The notes under the pieces are model-generated. The model did no database searches. It was not told the origin of the DNA and was given only the letters and a program-made list of their open reading frames with translations. From NCBI GenBank assembly GCA_001939145.1, contig LSRX01001224.1, positions 1 to 64,000 on the forward strand: DNA of 64,000 nt. The letters run 5' to 3'. The DNA comes from Symbiodinium microadriaticum (taxonomy: Eukaryota > Sar > Dinophyceae > Suessiales > Symbiodiniaceae). Shown piece after piece: positions 46,141 through 55,600 of the stretch (within the stretch, counting starts at the first letter, position 1; each line of letters opens with the position of its first letter). A program made the translations under genes and the position numbers.

Positions 46141-46777
46141 ATATACTAATTATACTTCAGTCTACTATACCTGATACCACATTTCAAAAATCCAGATCTC
46201 CACTTCAAGACTCCCTGGCTCCATGACTTCATGTGGTGACTGTCCGATGCACTACACCTGCACAAAGCCTGCACGTCTGTGACTTAGAGAAGCTTACAAA
46301 CTTGGGTCATGCATGCCGGAACTGAGAACGGCTTGCGTCAGATCGAAGCCCACAATATACAAACAACCCTGTTTATATCAAAGTATTTTACTTCGAACAT
46401 CCCCACCCTACAGGTAATGCTGGGGGGCCATTGGCTGGCGTTACGGTCGTGGGGTCCTAGATCATGTAGCAAAACACAAGGACGTGGGGTCCCCGTACAC
46501 GTACCAGAACACGTGTTCGATTCAGGTCAGTCGACGATCCGTGGGGGGCACACCACTGACTGGTGCAGGGAACGGTAGTTTCCGGGGTTGGGCACTCCAG
46601 GGAGTCTCACGGTAGTCTCTGGGGGGTTGGGCACTCCAGGGAGTCTCTGGAGGTAGTATCAGCGGGCGAGGAGCAGGCGGGAATAATTGCTGACATTAAA
46701 ATCTAACAACCCCAAAGCGAGGGTGGGGAAGTAAGATATTAGACTGCAATAGAGTAGAACAGATTATGACAATGATA
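46141..46777. other. No gene recognised
   Basis: Near 46.58-46.66 kb a 'GGGTTGGGCACTCCAGGGAG' segment is repeated twice about 50 bp apart. Otherwise nothing is seen. Confidence 0.4.
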
Positions 46778-47404
46778 TATTGCAAAACCAACTGTGGGCC
46801 CCTTTCCTCTTCCACCGCCGAGCGCATTTCCTCGCTCACGGGCGAGGCGCTCCTTGTCAAAATCAGAAACAACGCTACTGCTCAGAAGCCCACACGACAT
46901 TTTTTCGCCAACTTGCATATGCAGACGGACACCATGCCGTGCTTCGGCTCAATTGTTGTGAGCCGGAACTAAATCTTCTTGCTGATTCAATGAATCCATC
47001 GTTCTAAGCACCCTCTCTGAATCGCCTAGGACTCCACAGGCTTTCGCTTGCCGGGTCGCGCCGCCTCCTCGGCTGTCTCCTGATCAGTTCAACACTGTCC
47101 GAGGCTGTTATGTCTCTATCTCTACCTGCCCAGGCTTGCTCAGCAGGGAGTGACCCTTACTCTCGGTCCTCCGGCACGGGGCTTTGGCCCTCCTGCGCAG
47201 TGCGGGAGCGTTTACGGGCTGACACGCTGCGTGTGCATGCCACGCAGCAAGTGTGCGTGGAGCAGCCAGTTCAGCTCCGGTTTACGGATTCACGGAGTGA
47301 GGGGACAGCCCTGAACATCCGGACTTTAAGACCAGACCCTCCTCATGCCATGGGCTTGCCGAGGCCAGTGTCTAAGGTTTCCGTACGGCCACAGCCACTT
47401 TCGA

Positions 47405-47640
47405 ATAATATAGTATAATTTCATATATTATATTACAACATAGTACAATATAATATTATATACTGTAATAATATACAATAATGTAATAGAACCGAATATC
47501 ATACAACACAACACAATGCAATACAATATACTATACTACAACATAGTATATTGTAACATAATGGAATACAAAATAAACTAGTATATCGCCAAGTCATATA
47601 GATAACACAGTATAATGTATTATGATATAAGATCGTTGCC
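47405..47640. repeat. AT-rich TAATATA/ATACAA-word tract
   Basis: Degenerate pentamer- and hexamer-like repeats without a gene, lying between two copies of the dispersed repeat. Confidence 0.7.
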
Positions 47641-48277
47641 AGAAACACAGCCGCATCGCTCCTGCATGCGGCTCGATACAACCAGCCTTGTATGCCGGCA
47701 CACGCAGAACTGATTGCACCAGAACGAGCCCTTTAAAACCGGGATGGGTTGAAGCAAACCCGAATTTGTTCACCTCTCCTCCTCCACCGGCGACTGTATT
47801 TCTTCGCTCATCCTTGGGAATCAGAAATAAAGCCGCTGCACACATGGCGAAATCGCGGGAACAGCAGATGGAAAAGGGTTCTGCACCGTGCTTCGGTCCA
47901 GTCTTTGTGGTACGGAGCTTTATTCTCTTGCTTACTTCGGGAAGTTCTTCAATAAATCCATCGTTCTACGCACTCTCCCTGAATCGCCTAGGACGCCACG
48001 GGCTTTCGCTTGCCGGGTCGCGCCACCTCCTCGGCTGTCTCCTGAGAGTCAGCCCGGCCGATCCACGCAACATGTCTTGGCACAATATCTGGTTATCATA
48101 AAATAGTGTATCATAGTATTTTGCATTATAAGACATTACAGGTAGTATACGGGCTTGCAACCGTTGAGCCCTTGAGCTCAAGACTGTCGGGGCAAGTTGT
48201 ATCAGTCTCAGCTGACGCTTTCTCTCTCTGTCTCCTCTCCATGTCTTTCTTTCGCGAGGGTCAGAGGCGCTCTCGCC

Positions 48278-48381
48278 ACTGTTGATGATATAAATCCTGC
48301 ATTACCTGACGGACCCTAAACTATTGGAATTCTGGTATATTCCCTATAATGGGTAATGCTAAGGATTTCTATCATCAAGCG
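48278..48381. mobile_element. MITE-like element, family P (copy 2)
   Basis: The left end ACTGTTGATGATATAAATCC and the right end ATTTCTATCATCAAGCGT follow the family pattern. A (TAAA)n, (AT)n and (CT)n microsatellite follows at 48384-48520. Confidence 0.8.
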
Positions 48382-48632
48382 TAAATAAATAAATAAATAA
48401 ATAAATATATATATATATATATGTATATATGTATATATATATATATATATATATGCATATGTCTCTCTCTCTCTCTCTCTCTCCCTGTCTCTCTCTCTCT
48501 CTCTCCCTCCCTCTCTCAAGGTCGCCTCCTCCAAAACGGCAGGTTGGCCGTCCTGCACAGTGGTGGAATGCTTCGGGCTTCCGGCTGCAGGAACCTACTT
48601 TGCAGGAGTTGGGGCTCCCCCCGGATCAGTAT

Positions 48633-48734
48633 GGAGGTTTCCGAAAATAGGGGACCCTAACATAGTACCCTAAATAGTAGGATCCTTGTTATAAGGACCC
48701 CAAAAAGGGCTACCCCTTATTTTCGGAAACTCCC
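48633..48734. mobile_element. MITE-like element, family 1 (variant ends)
   Basis: GGAGGTTTCCGAAAATAGGG at the left is mirrored by CCTTATTTTCGGAAACTCCC at the right. The centre is TTGTTATAAGGACC. The ends differ from GGGTAGTT copies but the architecture and length agree. A short TTTAGGG tract lies just downstream. Confidence 0.7.
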
Positions 48735-48796
48735 GTTTGAAGTTTCGAAGGGTTTAGGGTCGAGGGTCCGATCCCCGGAGCAGTTCAATTCCGGAC

Positions 48797-48903
48797 CCAG
48801 AGAACCCAATACCCCTTAATTAAAGAATTTACCTTAAATCATAATAATAAAGCCCCTATAGTTGAATGTGTATTCCTTAATTAAGGGGTATTAGGTTCTC
48901 TGG
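48797..48903. mobile_element. MITE-like element, family Q (copy with best ends)
   Basis: CCAGAGAACCCAATACCCCT, then TAATTAAAGAAT at the left, is mirrored by ATTCCTTAATTA and AGGGGTATTAGGTTCTCTGG at the right: about 32 bp of inverted repeat with one or two mismatches. Confidence 0.8.
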
Positions 48904-49201
48904 GGATGGGTCGTGCGAGGGGACGGGAGGATGCCCTCGGAAGGCGCAGGAAAGCCGACCTCAACACAAGGATCCTTCTCTGATACCAAGCTGAGCTATT
49001 TATTATACAATAAATAGACCAGAATGCAATAGTTCTATAATAATACAACTCAGACTTTAATAGAATTCTCCATGCCCATGCTTGTCAGATATTGCACAAC
49101 GCATTTCATACACCCCTGATGACTCGGGGCGATGCCGCCCTGGCATTCGCTGTATCGACCCTTTGGGTCGTGAAGAAGTATACTATACTTTTATGTACCA
49201 T

Positions 49202-49296
49202 AAACCCTAAACCACTGATGTAGGGTGACTAGAAGGGGGCCAGAACAAGTATACAAACCCTATAAACCACTGATGTAGGGTGACCAGAAGGGGGCC
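49202..49296. repeat. Two tandem 41-bp units at a 53-bp spacing
   Basis: CCACTGATGTAGGGTGACTA followed by GAAGGGGGCCA recurs at 49202-49242 and 49255-49296 with one or two changes. Each unit starts with an AAACCCTA word. Confidence 0.7.
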
Positions 49297-49299
49297 ATA

Positions 49300-50585
49300 A
49301 TATGCAAGAGGCATTATCCAGCTGAGGATCCTTCGGAACATTCCCTCAACCCTTCTTCAAGGGAAGACCTTCATGGAGCCTTCTGGACCAACCTGTTCTT
49401 AAAACCCTGGAGCCACCGTGTAGGGTTTACCCAGTGGGTTCACTAGCAGGGGTGGTTTTGACTCGATATGTGCGGGACATTGCGTTTCTGGTTTCAGGGA
49501 AAATAAAAGGTTTCAGGAAGATGATGCTCAGGTTTTTTCAAGACACATCAGTGCCGTGCCACTACTACATCCTGTAGAAGCACCAGAGGCTCGTGAAGAG
49601 ATGCATGAATGTAGACTTTGTAGCTTGGATTCAATGTCATTTTTTCGTCTTATCTGGATATTGCTAGTGCTTCCAGCACTTGAGACCACTGACATGAAGT
49701 TCATGCAGACATGAATAACACGGGATTGGATAGGAAAAAGCAAACCCGAAAGCATTTTAGGCTTTCCACGTGCTCATGTTGAAAGATGGCGCACTGCTGG
49801 CCTTGGCTTTATGTTGCATTTGGAGCTTTCAGCACGGGAATCTGTGTCTTCAAACGTGCTTGGGTCGTTGGGACAGTGATTCCTCGGAAGACTTGCCAGA
49901 CTTGACGGCTGACAGCTCGTTTTGAGTTGTTAAGCTCAGATCCTGCGGACCTGGCAGTAGCACTCGCCATGCATGCGATGTTCTTGGAAAACCGACCGAG
50001 TCTTATGCGGTGGGAGCTGCTGTTTCAGCACCGGCATGTGATAAGAGCGTGCTCAGCAGCTACTGTACACGATGCTTGCAAATATGTTTTTGCATGAGGC
50101 TCAACTATAAAACTTTATAGACCACTGCTTCGGCAAGTTTCAACGTCGCTTTGCCCTTTTGAAGACTTGGGCTCGCGTGGTAGAGCTTTGCAGAGGGAGC
50201 GCCGATATATAAAACTCGAGAGCTGAAAACGAAGGCCCGACAAGGGCGTCANGCACACCCGCCCGCCTCCCCCCAAACAGCCAAACAGGCAAGCCTCATG
50301 AAAGGCACCAGAATAGAGCGCAGAAACGCGCTACGCATTTCTTCGCCGTTTCAGTAGGGAGAAGCAAATATACGAATGGCATCGAATGGCGCAATCATGT
50401 TCAGTTGATTGTCAAATGTGTCGAATATGTCGTGCACGCCACGTCTTCCTGCAAGGCGTGAATGAACTTCAACAGCCCTGCTTCAAGATCGCTCTTAAAG
50501 CAGTCGAACATCGTCCCTGTTCGCGAACTCGCTTGCAGGGTTTAGGGTCTGGGGCATTGGGTTTAGCCCTGAGCCATAAGCCGTG
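49300..50585 (-). other. One weak exon candidate, otherwise no gene
   Basis: Minus 49700-49528 reads MNFMSVVSSAGSTSNIQIRR, then KNDIESKLQSLHSCISSRAS, and ends in a stop. It is hydrophilic and not recognised. The rest of the stretch shows nothing. Confidence 0.25.
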
Positions 50586-50587
50586 GT

Positions 50588-50692
50588 ACTGTTGATGATA
50601 TAAATCCTGCATTACCTTCAGGACCCTAAACTATGGGAATTATGGTATATTCCTTATTATGGGTAATGCTAAGGATTTGTATCATCAACCGT
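50588..50692. mobile_element. MITE-like element, family P (copy 3)
   Basis: ACTGTTGATGATATAAATCC at the left and GGATTTGTATCATCAACCGT at the right. The inner halves AAATCCTGCATTACC and GGGTAATGCTAAGGATTT are complementary over most of their length. It is nearly identical to copy 2. Confidence 0.85.
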
Positions 50693-50774
50693 ATGTCGGC
50701 TTTCTTACGGGCCTATGCTGCCCCTGTCCTCGCCCAAGAGGTCGAGGAAGGCGCCTGTTAGGTCCAGCCCAAAG

Positions 50775-51035
50775 TGACCCCAAACCCTGAACCCTAAACC
50801 CCAACCCTGAACTCTAAACCCTGAACCCTCAACCCTGAACACTCAACCCTGAACCCTAAACTAAACCCAAACCCTAAACCCTAAACCCTGAACCCTCAAC
50901 CCTGAACACTCAACCCTGAACCCTAAACTAAACCCAAACCCTAAACCCTAAACCCTGAACCCTCAACCCTGAACACTCAACCCTGAACCCTAAACTAAAC
51001 CCAAACCCTAAACCCTAAACCCTGAACCCCCTCTT
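50775..51035 (-). repeat. Telomere-type tract with a 67-bp higher-order unit
   Basis: Variant CCCTAAA, CCCTGAA, CCCTCAA and CACTCAA units combine into a 67-bp block that starts at 50821, 50888 and 50955. The three copies look identical, which points to recent tandem amplification of an already diverged telomere-like tract. Confidence 0.85.
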
Positions 51036-51109
51036 GGATGAACCTTCTTGGTTGTGCAGAGGGTGCAAACACACCAGCTCAGACACAGAAACGAACGCAC
51101 CCACGGCGA

Positions 51110-51240
51110 CACTACATCCTGTTGTGTTTTGTTCTTACATTATTGCATTCTAATGTATTCTCTTACATTAGATTAGATGAGATTAGGTTAGATGCTACTT
51201 GATTGATTCAGATTATACTAGATTAGTCTGTATTACATGT
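51110..51240. repeat. GATTAG/TACATT-rich degenerate repeat
   Basis: Loose GATTAGA(T/G) and TTACATTA words, without a gene. Confidence 0.5.
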
Positions 51241-51414
51241 CTGATGCTCCCGAGAGATCCCCGTTCCAACGTCCGCATCACAACTCCCAGGTAAGGTGTC
51301 GCAAATAGAAACCTTTGTGGCAGACCTCCCTCGCAGGCCCTCTTGGATAAGCCATTGTGATTATGCGGGTCTTTAGCATCACTATTATTATCACTGTTGC
51401 GACTCTCATCTTTT

Positions 51415-51481
51415 ATTCTTGTTGGTACTACTATTGTTGTTCTTGTCCTTGTTCTTCTTGCTGTTGCTGCTGTTGTTGTTG

Positions 51482-51523
<42 letters not shown>

Positions 51524-51615
51524 GTGCTGGTGCTGGTGCTGGTGCTGGTGCCAGTGCTGGTGCTGGTGCCGGTGCCGTTGCCGTTGTTGGTTGTTGTTGT
51601 TGTTGTTGAATTTTT
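51415..51615. repeat. Long GCT/GTT/GGT trinucleotide microsatellite
   Basis: A GTT, then GCT, then GGT, then GTT series. Every frame is open because of the repeat, so the frames here are not genes. Confidence 0.95.
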
Positions 51616-51757
51616 TCTACCATCACCATCTGCAAGCCGATGTCCACTACACACTAAACCCAAGCAGCGCCTGGCCTGACATTAAAGATCGCATGCGCAC
51701 CATTGACGCCACACGACCCATGGCTTCGTCGCTCTGCTTCCGACCTTTTGGGAAAAG

Positions 51758-51845
51758 GGAAGATTCAGAAAATAGCGAACCCCCTAAATTCGAACCCTAA
51801 ATCATAGCAAGGAGCCCCTAAACGGGGACCTTTCTGTTCTGAAAC
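51758..51845. mobile_element. Possible diverged MITE-like element, family 1
   Basis: TTCAGAAAATAGCGAACCCC at the left and GGGGACCTTTCTGTTCTGAA at the right are weak inverted ends. Confidence 0.4.
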
Positions 51846-51959
51846 CCCCGCAAGATGCAGATCCCAGTAAGATTGGCTCGCAATATCTCTGCCAAACTCA
51901 CGCAAAGAGAGTGCTCAGCAACAGTACAAAGGCAAAAGTAGGATAGGAGCTCTTAAATG

Positions 51960-52650
51960 CTAAACCCCACCTTCTTGCAGCCGTGCGTACCCACTTCTTC
52001 TAAAGATGGTCCTTCCACAGTCGACGTGAACTCCATGGACATGCGCCGGGTGATGACTGCCTTCATGTGCGCGTTGAGGTCCTGGCCATATTGCGACACC
52101 GTCAGTATTTTTTGGACACTTCTTTTGGTCCTGCCGGTTATCCCAAAGTCAGAATGCCAAGGATGGCTGAGGCGGGTGTACGGCGAGGGACTATTTGCTG
52201 AGGGATTCTCACCGGACTAATCCGCTTCCATCGCCTTACCGAGGCCCAAGCACACGACTGCCCGATCGAGGGAAGTTCACTTCTCTTTTTTTTTGTGGAG
52301 GGGCCCTTCGCTGCAGCTGTTATCCACAGAGGACGCTCACCTTAGGATTAGGGTCTTTGGCAGTCAACGTTACTGACCGCACGTACTCAGCAGTCCATAG
52401 CACCTATTCAACGAACATTCTGAGCCAAAAAAGAACCCAAAACCCAAAACCCTGAAGAGATTGATCGCCCAAGGCATCCTGATCGGCGCCATACTCGGCG
52501 TCGGCATACTGCTTGATGGACCTCGGCTCGGAGTAGGGTTTCGGGTTTGGGGTATGAAAGCCGTCCATATCAGGCTGCCAAGTGACGCCTTGTCAGAATA
52601 CGTTTTGAGAACGATGCAGCTGTACGGTTGCCTCGGTTCGACGACAAACT
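51960..52650 (-). CDS. Split gene candidate downstream of the isoamylase, unknown
   Basis: Three minus-strand pieces look like exons: about 52650-52565 (QPYSCIVLKTYSDKASLGSL), 52537-52462 (EPRSIKQYADAEYGADQDAL) and 52110-51965 (SQYGQDLNAHMKAVITRRMS, then MEFTSTVEGPSLEEVG). The middle one lies between a short CCCTAAA-like tract and a short TTTAGGG-like tract. I do not recognise the protein. It starts very close to the end of the isoamylase gene and runs in the same direction. Confidence 0.35.
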
Positions 52651-52674
52651 TAGCCTGTTACTACTGGTGTACTC

Positions 52675-55600
52675 TCAGCCCTCCAGTTTTTTGACCAGAT
52701 GCATCACGTAGTCGCGCGAAGAAATCTTTACCATCGAGGCTTCATTCTCGCAGATATCATTCGGTGGCGCCAAGTTGGTGTCAATGATTCCTTCCATGGA
52801 CAGCGCAGACCGCGCTGTGATTGTCAATGTCTGCGTTAAATACAACTGACGAATCGTGCCATCTTGCACTTCATCAGACACCGATCGATCAAGTGCCATC
52901 GCTTGCAAGTACACCAAGCACTAAGTGTGCATTAAGTGTGCAGTCAAAGGACGATACCATGGCTTGTCTGCGGGCAGATCGCACGATCGAACCTGCCGAA
53001 CGTCACTTTCTTTGAACACCGTCGGTTTGGAATGTGGGGCCTCGTGGCCGGCATTGAAGGCAACCAAGAGTCCAGCATAGCCCTTCCCGGTGGCCTGAAT
53101 CCACAATTCGGGTTTAGGGTTTAGGGGTTTGGGGTTTAGGGTTTGGGGTAAATTCGGCACTGACTGTAGGTGCCGCACGTGATGGTCGTGCAAAACGTAG
53201 CAGATGTAGTTGTATGGATCGTCCCAATGTACACGCCACCAAATGTCCTGCCAGTCAGTGCATATCAGCCTTAGGCCATGGAGCATGGACAAAACTCAAG
53301 TTGGAAGAACGCTAGCGCCGACCTTGTTGGTCAAGAACTCCGTCCGGTTAAATATCCCGGAGTATTGCTTCCTGCACAGGAGTCGCCAGTTCGACGAAAC
53401 ACCGCTACAGTGTATCCTTTTTAGTCGCGTCCTCAAGTTGACAAGTAGACGAACGAAGCGGTTGAGCTTGCTGTCCTCTTTCGCTGCGTCGCCTCATGCT
53501 GGGTGCATGGGCTAGGCCCTAAACCCTAAACCCCAAACCCTAAGCCCTAAACCCCAAAAGGCCCCAAATCCCGAAGCTGAAATCGAGTCTGTGCGAGCCG
53601 AGCATCTCCAAGAGAACCAGCAGCGGGCATCCTGGCACCAGCCGTTGTTGCAACCTTTCTGAGATCTCCCATACTCGTCTCCATAAAGGATCCTGGGAGG
53701 TTCGGGGTTTAGGGGTTTAGGGTTTAGGGGCTTAGGGTGTAGGGTTTAGGCACTGGGACAGGGGGAGAGCCCTTACTACTCGGAAAAGGTCTTATTTATG
53801 CATGATAAGAGAAAACATGGAGTAGGTCGAAGTGGAATAGGAGCATACTGTGCTACAATGTACCCGAAACGGTATTCTAACGACTAAGGCTCCTAGATTG
53901 CATCACTCACGAGGGACTTTAGGCTCTCTCCGAGGATCATTGGAGTTCCTGCACTCATAAAGAGAGCCACCATGAAGTTCCTCATCTGCTTCTGGCGGAG
54001 ATGCTTGACGTGCCCCTCGCCTAGAGGCAGGCAATAACATTCACGGGATTTGGGGTTCAGGGTTTGGGGGGAATCGCGATGACGCAAGCTCAAAGACACA
54101 CGGGTAAGCGAGGAAGGGCCTGTGTCACCTTCTGCACCACAGTTCCAGGAGTTGTTGTGGTCGTCGCCGCTGTTCTCGCCATTGCACGTGTTGTGCTTCC
54201 CGTTGTAAGACACCAGATCCTGTCCCCAGTATAAAAAAATACCGCAGGTGTTTTCGCGTCCTACCATCTGGGAAGCTTCAGAGAAATAGGGGTACAACAG
54301 GTGCCTTGTTTGGGAGGGTTCTAAAACCCTAAACCCCTAAACCCTAAACTTCTAACCAAGGGCCCCTGATTTTCAGAACCCACCGAATTCACTCGCCGAG
54401 AGCCTTGAGGGTGAATCCGTCGTGGGCTGTGATGAAGTTGATCGAATGGAACGGCTTTCTGCCATTGTGCTTGAAGAGGTCAGAGCTCCCGCAAATCCTG
54501 CGAAACCGGCACACAGATGATGCGTAGGCAGTTGGCACGTGAGATCTGTGCTGGGCCATGCCTCGTTGCGAAGTCGCCCGTTTTCCCAGCATCCCCTTTG
54601 ATGAAACATCGAATGGTATCCCGGAAGATGCCGTTCCTCAGCCACTGCTGTTATGGTCCAAGACAGCTCAATCGTCCATTCTGCTCCAAGGCGTTCCAAG
54701 GATCCACTCAGCCCATCTCGGAGGTCCGCCAGATGGAAACTTGCCCACGAGGTAACCTGAGCCCAGGTCTTGCTTTCATCTCATATCAGATCCCCTCACG
54801 ATTGATATGAATTGATATGTCTGCGTGATGGCTCAACAGTCCATCATACTCTTGAACTCTTCCAAAGGCAGGGTGCCGTCGGGCCAGGAGCAATCCCACG
54901 CTTCCGCGATGAACTTGGCTCGCCTAAGACGAATCACACGTGCCCGAAACAGAGCACATGTGCAAGGCATGCAGCAGCTCTGGCAGAGAAACAGCCGGCG
55001 CGATGCCCTGTGCAACTTCACTTTGCAATTTCACAGATGCAGCCAACCAAAGACATCCAAAGACAGCAAGCACGCGTATTCTGGTTTAGTTTTGATGTTG
55101 AGCCCTCATAACCCGGCAGCATCGACGTCCGTCGATGCTTCGCTGATTCTCAGATCTTACAGCTCAGCCATGGTATTAACCCTTTCAGTTGCTTTGGCAT
55201 ATGGGTAATTATGGGTAGTTCTCTAAATTAGGTTCCCAATTCAAGTCCTTTTTGGGATCTCAAAAGGGGCTACTGTAATTACCCGTATTTGACCATGTAT
55301 CCATTCTAAGGCGACTTGAGTTACATGACTTGGGAAGCTATAAACCCTTATAGAACCCTGCAACATCCTTACACAGTCTGCCAAGCCCCCATCAGAAGCC
55401 CCGCGCAACGCCAAGCCCGAACCTTGAAACCATACTAACCTTGTGAAACAACCCTCAACCCGAACTCTAAACCCAACACCCTCAGCCCTGAACTACAAAA
55501 CTCCCACATCCAAAGCTCGAAACCCCTCAACCCTGAACCCCAAACCCTAAACCCTCTAAACCCCAAACCTCAAAACTCTAAACTCCCGAAACCCCCAAAA

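Larger units (their letters stand above)
45838..48065. repeat. Dispersed repeat family, three copies
   Basis: Copies at 46778-47090 and 47745-48065 align along about 310 bp: CTCCTCCACCG(G/C)CGA, TTCGCTCA, GCCGTGCTTCGG/ACCGTGCTTCGG, AATCCATCGTTCTA, then TGAATCGCCTAGGAC. They end in GGCTTTCGCTTGCCGGGTCG and CTCCTCGGCTGTCTCCTGA. A diverged partial copy is at 45838-45925 (TTGCCGGGTTGCACCGTTTC). No coding capacity is recognised. Confidence 0.7.

Noticed and set aside
50775-51035. CRISPR array
   Set aside because: The regular 67-bp period consists wholly of CCCTAAA variants, with no unique spacers, in a eukaryotic context.
51213-51800. Frames rich in Ala, Leu, Cys or Gln
   Set aside because: Trinucleotide microsatellite artefact; no unique sequence supports a gene.
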